The notes: generated by a model from the letters alone, not told the origin. Counted from the stretch's first letter, positions 48,158-58,159 are shown. The stretch: 64,000 nt of DNA from Apostichopus japonicus (GCF_037975245.1 NC_092576.1:12887111-12951110); one strand, 5' to 3'. Translations and numbers: made by a program.

Positions 48158-48839
48158 TTAACATTTTAAACCTATTAACTGAAACCTATTAATTGATTAA
48201 CAGAAACTACAGTGAAGTTTGGTAGAATTATGAATAAGAATCTTCCTGAGTTTTGTTCTCAGAGTTTGAGATTACTTTTAAGATTCTAAAGATTTAATAA
48301 TTTGCATTGCTTAGTGTTATTTGTGGGTTTCCTGTACGAATTAAAAGAAATGAAAAGATCAGTAATTTTTTAATTGCTGATCTATGAGCCTTGATGTTAC
48401 AGTAACCTATTTGAATTAAAGTACAGGAATCATAATCTCTAATGTGCCTCTCCTCATGTTGTAACCATTACAGTTTGTTCAGTGGTACCACATATTTTCT
48501 ATTCCTACAGGAAAAGTTAAAACATTTAAAAGATGATGGCTCTTTAATTGAAACCAATAAAAAGAAATCCTAAAAAATGTATGATATCTGTTTGGTTTGT
48601 GTAGAGTTCGAGTCTGTAAGATTGTATGTAAGTTTCTCCTTGTTGTAAAGATAAGTTAACTGCAGAACCCCTGCACTATGAGCTTCATTATGCTGCACTA
48701 TGAAAGCTTTCTCACTGTGTAGTAAATACAGCTAATTGCAGAAAGGAAACCTGCCCATGAATCATGATCATGCAGTAATAACTTGAGTTCCCAACTAGTT
48801 GCAGGAATGGTACCTTTCTGTAAAGTGATTATTTCTTGA
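48158..48839. other. CACTA interior, nothing definite
   Basis: AT-rich, non-coding, directly downstream of the broken transposase fragment. Confidence 0.4.
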
Positions 48840-49400
48840 CGTAAAGTATCTGCGACTGGTTGCAACAAGAAGGCCTGTCCTGCAAAGTAACTTTCCTTGC
48901 CGCAAAGTAGCTGCGACTGGTTGCAACAAGAGGGCCTTTACTGCAAATTAATTTTCCTTGCCGCGAAATAGCTGTGACTGGTTGCAACAAGAAGGCCTTT
49001 CCTGCGAAGTAACTTTCCTTGCCGGGAAGTAGCTGCGACTGGTTGCAACAAGAAGGCCTTTCCTGCGAAGTAACTTTCCTTGCCGCGAAGTAGCTGCGAC
49101 TGGTTGCAACAAGAAGGCCTCTCCTGCGAAGTAACTTTCCTTGCCGCGAAGTAGCTGCGACCAGTTACAACAAGATGGGCCTCCTGCGAAGTCATATTCC
49201 TTTGCTGCGATGTTGCTGCGATGTTGCTGCGACTAGTCGCAGGAGCAAAACCCTGCGGCGAAGTAATATTTCTGCTGTCGCGAAGTTACGGCAAAGTCAC
49301 AGTAAAAGTGAAGTACTGCGAAGTCTTGTAGCGAAGGGATTCCTTCGCAGCGAAGTCGCAGCGACTGCGCAGCGAAGTAACCCTTTTGGTAGGGGACACA
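48840..49400. repeat. GC-rich minisatellite, inverted partner of 42781-43440
   Basis: Units of about 58-60 bp: 'ctgcgactggttgcaacaag', 'aaggcctttcctgcgaagta', 'actttccttgccgcgaagta'. The reverse complement of the array at 42781-43440 shares 'cctttcctgcgaagt', 'ttgccgcga' and 'gcgac.agttgca', so the two arrays are inverted. The right part (about 49195-49400) is more degenerate, with an inner palindrome around 'gcgactagtcgc'. Confidence 0.85.
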
Positions 49401-50061
49401 AACCACTCTGCCAACAGCAAGAAACATATAGCTGACTGATTTTGTTAATGTGAACGTCTGTCACTATTGAGTTGACACCTCAAACTGACAAATACTACTA
49501 TACTATTTTTACACAATGGCTCAAGCAATAAATATTGACCACTGCATTGACCATTCCTTTACTATAGCTCAGATTACTTTGTTTTCCTGCACTATCAAGA
49601 ATGTAGATCTTTGTTCAAGGAAAGATAACTACTCAGTACATTATAAAGCCTGAATAAATATGTATTAAATAGCAAATGCAGTCCCAAAATTTGAATTTGT
49701 GGACTATGATAGGCCAAGTGAGGAGTGAGTGTTCACTCACATGAAAACAGAACTAAATGAATAAATTGTTGAATTGAGGCTAGGTGCAACATTTCTGTTG
49801 TGAATCATCCAAATGCTCTAAAATTTCTCAGAGAAGCACCAGCATTGATATTTGATAGGTTTATATGATGTTTGAAGCATTGTTGGGGAAACTGCATATA
49901 TGCCTTACATGCAATAAACATACACAACTTAGAACGATATATGCTGAATGTACGGTATTGGACCCTGTGTAAACATGTGACATATTGAACACATGAGGCG
50001 AGGTAAATGCATGCACATACATCCATAACATGGCCAAGTACCATCATCATTGTTGAGAAAG
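49401..50061. other. 3' flank of the transposase gene
   Basis: Non-coding AT-rich sequence. The transposase 3' UTR and polyadenylation region are expected here (minus strand), but no single signal stands out. Confidence 0.35.
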
Positions 50062-52740
50062 TCATGAGTGGAAACAATTATGCTTCAGTGGAAGCAGGAG
50101 TCTTCCTTGAACTGGATAAGCTGACAATGGATAATAGTCACAAAGTTCTGAAACCTTCAGACAGTCTATATCATTTGATGGTTGCAGCAAGTACACACCT
50201 AGTTCCTCAAGAAGGGTAGCATTATGCAGTTTAACAACAAGAAATGCATCATTGTTACATAAAAGAGTCAACAGAATACAGCCAAATTGCAAGACTGAAT
50301 CTGTACATTTGCATGCCACAAACAAACCTGCACTGTACTGAGTACCATAGACCTTTAATTTGTTACTCACTGTGGCTGAATCAACCTGTAACTCTTTTGA
50401 CTGCAGGGAAGCCCTAATTTCAGGACTAAAAATCTCAGGATTTAGTTGCTCACCTTTTTCAATGAAATTTTTTTCAGGAAACATACTCCCTGCACTATTA
50501 TATGCCTGCAGCTGCTGATGTCTTTCTGACAGCGTATGTGTTACATTAACAAAGTTATGGCAATTCCTAGCACACCGTTTGAAGTAAGAGTGTTTGCTTT
50601 CAAACCTCAGTGTCCACACTCTGATTAAAGGGCCAAACTTAACTGTCAACTCTGGATAATGACAAAGAAAGTGATGTTTTGGTCTAAGCTTCACATCAGG
50701 AAAGATTTGTTTTCTTTCCTCATGGTACTCTTCTATTAACACCTTCAGATAAACAATTTCATCCCATGATATTTGAGGAGCACAAACAAGCTGAACAATC
50801 TCTCTTAAACGCAGAAATTGTTTCCAAACATTGTCAGATTTATCCAAAATTTGCTGGCCCACCAAAATTGGGAGAAGTTTAAGCAAACACCAGTTCTCAA
50901 CTGCATTTCCACCAAGTCTGCTTTTATTTGAATTTATCTGAGCAGGCTTGTTATTGATGTCACTACCAGTGAACTTAAACAGTTCTAACTTTCTGTTTAA
51001 GTCTTGGTACGTAAACCAATGTCTCTGATTAACCCAGTAATCGATATAGAGTTTCAAATCATAATCCACTACCCCTTCAAAAAGGTCATGGCCCAAGCAA
51101 GGTGGCAGGCCAGGATTACAGACATGGAAGTAATTTAAATTATTGAAGAGGGAGTTAAATTTAATACCCTCAAAGCTATCTTCACCAGACTGTTGGAGAT
51201 GTTCTACACATCTGTCATATTCGGTGGGACTTCTGCACTTTCCCAGAGCATATGGCTCACCTGACTGAAATTCAGCTGAACTCAGTAAGCAATACCTACA
51301 ATAATGTTTAGATGAAAAGCTTTCAACAAATCCGCCAATAGTGTGTGAGCCTAAATTATCTCCTAGTATGCATGCCAATGAACCTTTCCGAATTTGCCCA
51401 CCTTTGACCTGTACACCAGTTTCTTCTAGTAATTTCAAGTCTCTTAATAGCCTTTTAAATACTTTTTCTTGTCCATACTTCTTGAAATCAACCTCTCTAC
51501 AAAGAAGTGCAAGTTGCAATGACTCTACCTGGGACCTATACTGAGGAGGAATGTTTCCCAGAGTGAAATACACAGCCAATATTTTATGTTTCTTTTTGGC
51601 AGATCCAAGTGGATTCACTACTTCAAAGGCATCTTGGAATAAAATAACCGACAATGCATTTTCCTCACTTCCAAAAAGTGTATTTTCTTTGAAAATTTTC
51701 CCATCTGTTATATCTGTAAACACTGGTAGCTGCATGTTGTGGGCTCTCCTGTCTGATTTTATTGGAATCAAGTCATTATCAATGAGAACTTTAATTGTCT
51801 GCAAGATGGGAACATAATGACAGTAATGCATTTTTCCTGAAATATCCCTCCCAAGGGGAACAGCTTCTGGGGAAACAAAATTCAGTGACTTAAAGTACTC
51901 TTTTCTACTATCCCACTCATTTCCCAAGTTAAGGTCATCTAATAATGAATGAATACGGTCATTACAAATGTTTTCGGCCCTTAATTTTGCTGTAAGCCTA
52001 ACTTTAAGAGATTCTAGGCAAATGTCATGTATGTTTCTTAGTTCCTCTACAATAATTTGTACGGTTGATTCTGGGACTAATTGTTTCCCTTGCAGCTTAA
52101 GTAGAAATAATGCAAAACTTTTCAAAAATTCCCCTTTTGACTGATCAGAATTACTCTCAACTTCTATGACATTGTCATGTTCAGTTTCCCCAAATTCCAT
52201 ATCCAAACTTTCTTCTGCAGTAGTGGGCTTATTAGCATTGCCAGTTTCTACATCATAATTATTTGCTGTTTCTGAAATTACATCATCAAATCTGAAACTT
52301 TTGTGAGCATTTTTCACACGTTTTGCACACCAATTTCTGTGGCAACGAGACAAATGAACACAAAATGTTGCCTTCTTGTGGTACCTTCTCTTGCATGAAA
52401 CATACGGGCATTCAACTGTCTGACCATTATTCATGTGACTTTTGAGATGACTTAAAAATGCATGCAAATCAGAGCATTCTTTCTTAGAGTATGCAATAGC
52501 ACACTTCAGTGGTACATTAACAGAATGAAATCTGTTTGACTGCTCTACATGTCTCTGGTTACGATGCTTCCTTGTTATATGAACTTTCAGTGCTGTAAAA
52601 GTTGAAAATATGTATCTGCATCCTTGAAAACAGCACCGAAATTGAGAATTGGCTTGATTTCTATGGCGCCGTCCATGAGCCACATACTCACTCACTGAAC
52701 GTGTTGTTACCTTGCAAATGTTGCAAAGTCCAACAAACAT
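50062..52740 (-). CDS. CACTA/EnSpm-type transposase with C2H2 zinc fingers, intact, 892 aa
   Basis: Single uninterrupted minus-strand frame, ATG at 52740 (MFVGLCNICKV), stop at 50062-50064. A frame extension to 52752 lacks an ATG. Residues about 1-140 hold several C2H2-type units (CNICKVTT...H.RRH; RCCFQGC...HITRKH; CPYVSC...HLSRCH), a likely DNA-binding region. An acidic linker follows. The core contains VILFQDAFEVVNPLGS (about 365-380), YFTLGNIPPQYRS, ACILGDNLGSHTIGGF (about 457-470), HYCRYC, GHDLFEGVVDYDL (about 553-565), GGNAVENWCLLKLLP, and PKHHFLCHYPEL. The D of FQDAFE, the D of LGDNLG and the E of DLFEG are candidate DDE residues (inference). The block order matches a transposase family common in fishes and marine invertebrates and related to Transposase_21. 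Intactness suggests recent activity. Encoded inside the 20.6-kb CACTA element. Confidence 0.88.
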   Translation of the reverse strand: MFVGLCNICKVTTRSVSEYVAHGRRHRNQANSQFRCCFQGCRYIFSTFTALKVHITRKHRNQRHVEQSNRFHSVNVPLKCAIAYSKKECSDLHAFLSHLKSHMNNGQTVECPYVSCKRRYHKKATFCVHLSRCHRNWCAKRVKNAHKSFRFDDVISETANNYDVETGNANKPTTAEESLDMEFGETEHDNVIEVESNSDQSKGEFLKSFALFLLKLQGKQLVPESTVQIIVEELRNIHDICLESLKVRLTAKLRAENICNDRIHSLLDDLNLGNEWDSRKEYFKSLNFVSPEAVPLGRDISGKMHYCHYVPILQTIKVLIDNDLIPIKSDRRAHNMQLPVFTDITDGKIFKENTLFGSEENALSVILFQDAFEVVNPLGSAKKKHKILAVYFTLGNIPPQYRSQVESLQLALLCREVDFKKYGQEKVFKRLLRDLKLLEETGVQVKGGQIRKGSLACILGDNLGSHTIGGFVESFSSKHYCRYCLLSSAEFQSGEPYALGKCRSPTEYDRCVEHLQQSGEDSFEGIKFNSLFNNLNYFHVCNPGLPPCLGHDLFEGVVDYDLKLYIDYWVNQRHWFTYQDLNRKLELFKFTGSDINNKPAQINSNKSRLGGNAVENWCLLKLLPILVGQQILDKSDNVWKQFLRLREIVQLVCAPQISWDEIVYLKVLIEEYHEERKQIFPDVKLRPKHHFLCHYPELTVKFGPLIRVWTLRFESKHSYFKRCARNCHNFVNVTHTLSERHQQLQAYNSAGSMFPEKNFIEKGEQLNPEIFSPEIRASLQSKELQVDSATVSNKLKVYGTQYSAGLFVACKCTDSVLQFGCILLTLLCNNDAFLVVKLHNATLLEELGVYLLQPSNDIDCLKVSELCDYYPLSAYPVQGRLLLPLKHNCFHS

Positions 52741-54633
52741 TTTTAGTCTCACGACGTACAGAACTATGAGAATACGAGTAGGAAAACCCTGCCAATTTGG
52801 AAAAGTTTGAATAACCTACTTATAAACCCACACCAATTTCATTTTCACTAACTTCGGTTGTTAAAGCTACAGTGAATTTACACAATTTTTATATGTTTGA
52901 AGTTGAACATGTACTGAGTACAGCTACAGTACAAGATATAGGAGAGCTCTTGCCTACTTGCTTCTTTTTGTACACATGATTTTGTCTAGATGCATAATCA
53001 ATGCAAATGGTTGTGTCAAAATGATTGACAGAGTGTGGTACTGGTAGTGTGGACAGGCTCAGTCCAACTCATACTGGTTCTCACACAGTAAAACTACTGT
53101 AGCATTACTGTTAGGCCCTAGCTTTGTTGGGTATCATAGGTTTTCAAAGCTAATGAGTAATGTTGGCTTAAACTTAATCAACAATTCGGTTAAAAGTAGC
53201 CTATTAATATTAATAGCCTAGGCTACAGCCGCACAGGCAATAGCAAAAACCTAAGTTTTTAAATTGTAATTGGGCCAAGCCTATAGGCCTAGGCTATTAT
53301 TTTATTTCATCAATATCGCTCCGGACTAAGACCACCGTTAGCCACTGATGCCTAACGTTATGCTAGGCCCTTCGCTATTAGGCCTAGCCTATAACTATAA
53401 AGCTCAGTTATCGCATCCGTTATACAAAAACATTTAACAGATTTTCCGAAACGGCAAGAAAAAGCCTTCTAAGAATTTGTTATTGATGAATAGTCAATGT
53501 TTCTACAAACTTATTTGCTAACAAAACTTGAATGAACTTCCACTACACCCACCTCAGTCGAATATTGCAGAATTCTCCTGCGTCATCAGTGAAAAGGCAG
53601 CTAGTGTTGTGTACTGCATGCTGGACGCAAGTAGTAGTACGTACGTGGTCGGAGTTCGGTGCGCTGTTGTATTGTACGTATAACTGAAAAAGTTTCTTGT
53701 GCACTGATACGTCAGGCCGTGGACTGTTATTTTGGCGGGAAACGTTAATATGCATATGTTACACTCGTGAACCCAGATGGAAACCGTGACCTTAGGTCAC
53801 CGAGCCATTGCGAAACCACTGGACTGCATTAGGTGTGCCATACGCGCTGTACGTTGTTTTTCACGCCAATGCAACCTTTAACAACATCAATCTGTCTCAC
53901 CCACATGCTCGCTGTATCACGAAATCGATCGGCATTTACTCAAATTTAAATTATTTGAAATAAAAATGCCCAAATTAAATAGAATGTTTTTCGTCTTTTT
54001 AGTGCGCATTCAATGCCAATTGAAGACAGTTAATAATGATCACAATTTTTTTAAACCCCAGAGCTTCCGTGCATGGGCATCGCCCAAAGGTCCCGAAAAC
54101 ACATTGACTAACCTAGGGCCCGAAGCGGGTCCCTGGACCACACACCCGAGATGAGCGCATCCCATATATTGTTCAGTCAGATTGTGCTTGAAGAAACATA
54201 CGATGAATTGGTCTATAAAAGGACCCTATAGTGTTGCTAATTGAAATACTAAATATTTGTTTTTCCCCAAAAATGAAAAGTTTCTGTTTAAAAACATTTT
54301 TTTGTCGTAGTAAATACAAATTGATGGTAAAAAAAAAACAGTGCGATCATGTTATTGCAATAAAACAGATATAAGTTGTAAAATAACAGGATTTTTCAAC
54401 TGTTACTTTAATTTACAGTTACTTCTGTAAAAATATTAATGATTGCAGTCAAATTTTGTTAAAAAAATAGAAAATAATTGTTTTCTAAATAAACAGAAAA
54501 TATAGGTTATATTACATTTTGTTTTTGTAGCAATACAAACTGTTTGTAAAAATACAGTAATTTTTGGTTAATGGGAAAAAACCGGAAATTTATGTTAAAA
54601 AAGTCTGTAAACTGACAGATATTTTTAACAGTG
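52741..54633. other. Transposase upstream region and right CACTA end
   Basis: No coding exon. 'taggcctaggct' and 'gcctaacgttatgctaggcc' motifs occur near 53210-53400. From about 54300 to 54633 the sequence is AT-rich and dense in 'ctgtaaa' / 'acag' words like those at the left end, a subterminal region with candidate transposase-binding sites. The transposase promoter should lie between about 52741 and 53800. Confidence 0.5.
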
Positions 54634-54912
54634 TACTGTGTTTTGCAATTTCTTGAGCATTATTATGTCCAAGTATTTGTCATGAGGTTAACCTAGCCTA
54701 GGCCTAGGCTAGATTCATTTTGGGACGATCGAGTACATATTGCAGGACAAGCGTGCTTATTCGCCCGACGATCGGGTACATATGCAGGACAGGCGGGCTG
54801 ATTTGCCCGACGATCGGGTACATACGCAGGACAGGCGGGCTGATTTGCCCGACGATCGGGTACATATGCAGGACCGGCGTGCTTATTCGCCCGACGATCG
54901 TGTTAATAGGCC
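54634..54912. repeat. Right half of the duplicated target plus a 42-45-bp minisatellite
   Basis: Continues copy 2 of the duplication interrupted at 34016. From about 54720 it contains four or more tandem units of 'gcccgacgatcgggtacata' plus 'tgcaggacaggcgggctgat'. The copy at 33830-33935 has about two units, so the minisatellite differs in copy number between the two. The open frames on both strands are repeat by-products. Confidence 0.85.
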
Positions 54913-55063
54913 CCACCAATTATAACAACAGCCTAGGCCCTATTTGCTATAGTACAGCCTAGCTAGGCCTACCTCGCGCACAAGCCTAGAATAACTAACG
55001 TTACGAACTGCCAAGCTTTTATTCTGTATTAATTGGAAAACAACAAAAAAAATACATACATAC

Positions 55064-55133
55064 CCTCGAACACTGTTATCACTTCTTCGTGGAAACCTTT
55101 ATTTGTAAGAAAAGTTCTTAAAGACTCAGCCAT
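55064..55133 (-). CDS. First coding exon of the outer element's SAM-type accessory gene
   Basis: Minus-strand ATG at 55133, 23 codons plus one base to donor GG|GTATGT after 55064 (phase 1). The peptide MAESLRTFLTNKGFHEEV and the following ITVFE resemble the start of SAM-like modules that open 'MA.S...FL..KGF.EE.I..FE'. Exon 1 of the inner SAMD3-like gene also encodes a SAM-like module and also ends in phase 1. The downstream exons would have lain across the CACTA insertion site; the C-terminal remnant is at 32790-33055. The 20.6-kb insertion sits in its intron and the remnant is broken, so the gene is almost surely dead. Confidence 0.5.
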
Positions 55134-55379
55134 TGCTAATTTACAACCTTTACTCTAGCTTAGACATACGGTCGTCTGTCTCGTTCATGCCTAGCTGTGT
55201 GTACGGCGTGCGTACGTACAGTACAGCGAGTACCTGGCTAAGCGAAGAATATAGTAGTATATATGTACACAACTTGAGTTGTAGCGCTCGTTGTCACTTA
55301 TTTTTGTGCGGCGTATTTGCAAGTTTTCGGATGACGTAGGTGCATTTCTGTTCTCTGATTGGATGCATTTTTCAGTGGA

Positions 55380-55585
55380 ATACAGAGACTGAAAATGGTA
55401 AGATGACATGCCACATGTGATTAGCTGATTGGTTAATACAGTCAGTCCAAAACAGCGACTGAACGGTGTAACTGATAATATAGTCTAAGTAGAGTGTTTC
55501 TCAGTCTAAGCTCAGTGTATAACACTGAAAAAAATTTCAGTCTCACAGAAGACTGAATTCTTCAGTCTATCATTTTAAGAGAGTA
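55380..55585. repeat. Right terminal and subterminal repeats of the outer transposon
   Basis: Repeated 'gactgaa' / 'ttcagtct' / 'cagtctaag' words leading into AGACTGAATTCTTCAGTCT and the terminal TCATTTTAAGAGAGTA. Partner of 30119-30415. Confidence 0.75.
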
Positions 55586-55588
55586 TAC

Positions 55589-55957
55589 AAAATGTAATAA
55601 TGGTTGGCCTTGCGTATACGAATCAACAAAAGAAAGGCCTCAATAACTGAATTGTTTTGCTTTGTAAATGTTTCAGGCGTAGCTCACTTGTTGACATTAT
55701 CTGAGGTCAATTAGAATGTTTTTTTTTTCTGACTGAGGTTTTCAAACTGATGTATTCTTTAACAGTAATGTGTGCTTAAAGTGCAATCAGTGCAGGGACG
55801 TAGCCAGGAGGGAATGGAAGCGATCTCCTCCCCCCCCCCCCCTGTGAGTACTCCGAAAAAAACATTTAACCTAAAGCAGGAATTATCATTACAGACATCT
55901 TCTCAGATTGAAGGAATCTAAGAGACCCTTCTCAATCCTTCCCCTGAAAGGTCGTCT
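55589..55957. other. Intergenic with a lone hAT-like end
   Basis: At about 55793, 'cagggacgtagccaggaggg' followed by a C-run resembles one end of a hAT-type miniature element; its partner was not found. Confidence 0.4.
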
Positions 55958-56209
55958 GCTACATACGGTGGCTAAATAGGGACATAGGAAAGAAAAAAAG
56001 TGTCCTTTAATCTCAAAGTGTTCACTTTTTATCTCAAAATTTAACTTAATATCTCAACCTTTTGACTTAACATCTCAACATTTTGACTTAATATCTCAAC
56101 ATTTTGACTTTAAAGTCATAACTTTGAGATAAAGTATCAAAATGTTGACTAAAGAAGTCAAAGTTGTCGACTTATCTTTCCTATGTCATATTAAGCCACC
56201 GTAGCTACA
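55958..56209. mobile_element. 240-bp miniature inverted-repeat element with 6-bp direct flanks
   Basis: Body 55964-56203. Left end TACGGTGGCTAAATAGGGAC; inverted right end TACGGTGGCTTAATATGACA. Both then share ATAGGAAAGA. It is flanked by the perfect 6-bp direct repeat GCTACA (55958-55963; 56204-56209). The interior has repeated 'ttttgacttaatatctcaac' units (about 56035-56125). Non-coding; superfamily unassigned. Confidence 0.75.
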
Positions 56210-56753
56210 ATACAATACTCTCATCATTGTTTATTTTCTGCAACGTGTGGGGCATTTTGGGCAAAACGTACATTGTACATTATGGCGGTCCGTTAAGTGT
56301 TAAGTGTAATAATGCTCCCCCCCCCCCCCAACCCCTTTTAAATTTCTGTCTACTTCCCTGATGCAGTATAGATAGTGCTATTAGTAATGGAGACACAATT
56401 TTATTAACACAAATACTTACATTTGTAGGAAAGACAAAATTATCAATTTAGAGACTGCCACACAGTGACGAATATATTTCAAATGATGGTAAGTGGCCAC
56501 CATTTCATACACGCGCAACCTCTATTCGTCGTGAAACTATAGGACGTTAGAACCTAGTAACTACTAAAAGTTATCAAAGTGCTTTACTAAAGGTTATGAT
56601 CCATCATACATAAAGAAGGCTTACACTACACATGAGCATGTCTTAATAACTCAAAACACTTTGAGAATGAGAATAAAAAAAGATGATTTGTTGGAACCTT
56701 CGCACAAGTGACCAATATTTGAGTATTTATCGTATTGGAGGGCAATAATGATG
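56210..56753. other. Intergenic, nothing definite
   Basis: A C-run near 56316-56328; no gene or structured element supported. Confidence 0.4.
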
Positions 56754-56799
56754 ACTTTTAATGAGACAGCTGTCTCATTAAAAGTGTCACCTAGGTGAC
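56754..56799. repeat. Two adjoining perfect palindromes (32 bp and 14 bp)
   Basis: ACTTTTAATGAGACAG and CTGTCTCATTAAAAGT abut with no spacer (56754-56785). They are followed directly by GTCACCTAGGTGAC (56786-56799). Confidence 0.95.
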
Positions 56800-57927
56800 A
56801 TGAGGGAGTAAAGTCAAGTCCTTAAAACTGGACAAGAGAAGGACACAATCATTTCATAGCATCTCTAAACATACAAATAGGACTTATAGGGCCACCATAT
56901 GACATAAATTAATGTCACATGTAAACTACCAAGGCTTATACAATTTGCATCGTATACGTCGCAGCCCCCAACCAAATATTTTTGTGAAAATTCGGGCAAT
57001 ATGCTGAGAATTTTTCGGGCACCTACTGAAAGAAAAATAAATTGCAATGATGTAGCTAAAGGATATCAATAAAAAAAATCTCCTTGGTAATTAAAATAAA
57101 GTTCTAAGCTTGCCCGACTAATCCACCATTACCTATGTAAAAGAGAGTTTTGACATAATTGGACCTCCATGCTTTTTCTCCATCTACATAAGACATTTCG
57201 TTGTTGACATTAGCATCCCGCGGTATACTGCGCAACTTTCACGGACCGTACGGTACACGATGACTTGCGATGTAATAACCGATGCTTGCCAAAATGATAT
57301 TTACATGTTTTTCCGGTAAGTCGTTACAGCCCCCATCCCCCTCCCCCCAAAAAATCAAATTGGGCTCCTACGCCCATGACTACACACATATACAGTTTTG
57401 AGTCTGTTTCTCCTGGAAAGCCATTTTCATGCTCAGTGATATGATGTGATATCTGCTTTTTACTTTTTATATTCGCATAACTGAAATGAGACTGAAATAA
57501 ATAAATTGTATCTAAGTATTTATTGTGCAATGCCCAACATTCTTCTCAGACGCACAATTTCAAGGTCATTACACACTGAAGGCCGCCCGCCCATGATACG
57601 CCCTTGGATCCAATACATGATATTCACAGGAAATGTGCTCAATTCTCCAATCGCATGCGGATTTTAATGTTAGATTCATTGTACGAGTTACGGTACTAGG
57701 GGTGGGGTAACAATTAGCATTCAGGTCGGAGTGTATAACATTTTATTTCTGAATGACAGTGTTGCATCGAAGGACATAGGTCTAGTGCAGTTCGCATATA
57801 GATCCTGGTCTTATACCGAAATGCGTCATGTTCCCCGACGACTCGGTCGAGTTCGAGACCAGCCACAGTTGGTTTCATAGCACAATAATTTGATTAAGGC
57901 GTCCATTCACACCCACGCGTTGCGATA

Positions 57928-57929
<2 letters not shown>
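56800..57929. other. Intergenic, nothing definite
   Basis: No gene recognised. A short 'cttacgcccatgactacac'-type repeat-derived stretch with a C-run lies near 57330-57390. Confidence 0.4.

Positions 57930-58018
<89 letters not shown>
57930..58018. repeat. (TA)n microsatellite
   Basis: Uninterrupted TA dinucleotides followed by a short (GA)n. Tyr/Ile-rich open frames are by-products. Confidence 0.95.
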
Positions 58019-58020
<2 letters not shown>

Positions 58021-58159
58021 TAGTGAGAGAGAGAGAAATGGAAACGTCAAAAATGGAGCTGTCGGTGTAAGGGGTAGGATGAGGCGCACGCCTCTTCCGA
58101 AATCCGCGAACCGTCACTGGCTACACTGTGTATATAATAGGGATCAGTACTGTAATGAT

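Larger units (their letters stand above)
34015..54635. mobile_element. 20.6-kb CACTA/EnSpm-type transposon
   Basis: The element is 34017-54633 (20,617 bp). Its ends are CACTGTTAAAAA and TTTTTAACAGTG, a 12-bp perfect TIR, flanked by the 2-bp duplication TA (34015-34016; 54634-54635). CACTG/CACTA ends and a 2-3-bp duplication define the CACTA (EnSpm) superfamily. The adjacent empty-site copy at about 33750 confirms both boundaries. Cargo: subterminal hairpin and a 96-bp satellite at the left, a SAMD3-like gene (minus), an inverted pair of GC-rich satellites, a broken second transposase fragment (plus) with candidate promoters, an intact C2H2/DDE transposase (minus), and ACAG/CTGTAA-rich subterminal sequence at both ends. 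It is inserted in an intron of the outer transposon's own gene. Confidence 0.88.
30116..55588. mobile_element. Outer DNA transposon, split by a 20.6-kb insertion
   Basis: Left end 30119 reads TACTCTCTTAAAATGAGAGA; the inverted right end at 55585 reads TACTCTCTTAAAATGATAGA. The similarity continues into 'gactgaa' words. Each end is flanked by TAC (30116-30118; 55586-55588), a candidate 3-bp target duplication. Both subterminal regions are rich in the palindromic word AGACTGAA/TTCAGTCT. Without the CACTA insertion (34017-54633) the element is about 4.85 kb. It holds parts of a SAM-type gene on the minus strand: first exon at 55064-55133 and a decayed C-terminal portion at 32790-33055. No transposase was found, so it may be non-autonomous. 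Superfamily not assigned. Confidence 0.75.

Noticed and set aside
50007-51817. Several plus-strand frames of 60-90 codons
   Set aside because: Shadows opposite the intact transposase gene.
54704-54962. Repeating 'DDRVHMQDRRA' and 'MYPIVGQIS' frames on the two strands
   Set aside because: Both come from the 42-45-bp minisatellite; frames are open on both strands because of the repeat.
57875-58117. Tyr/Ile-repeat proteins around the TA microsatellite
   Set aside because: Pure simple-repeat translation.
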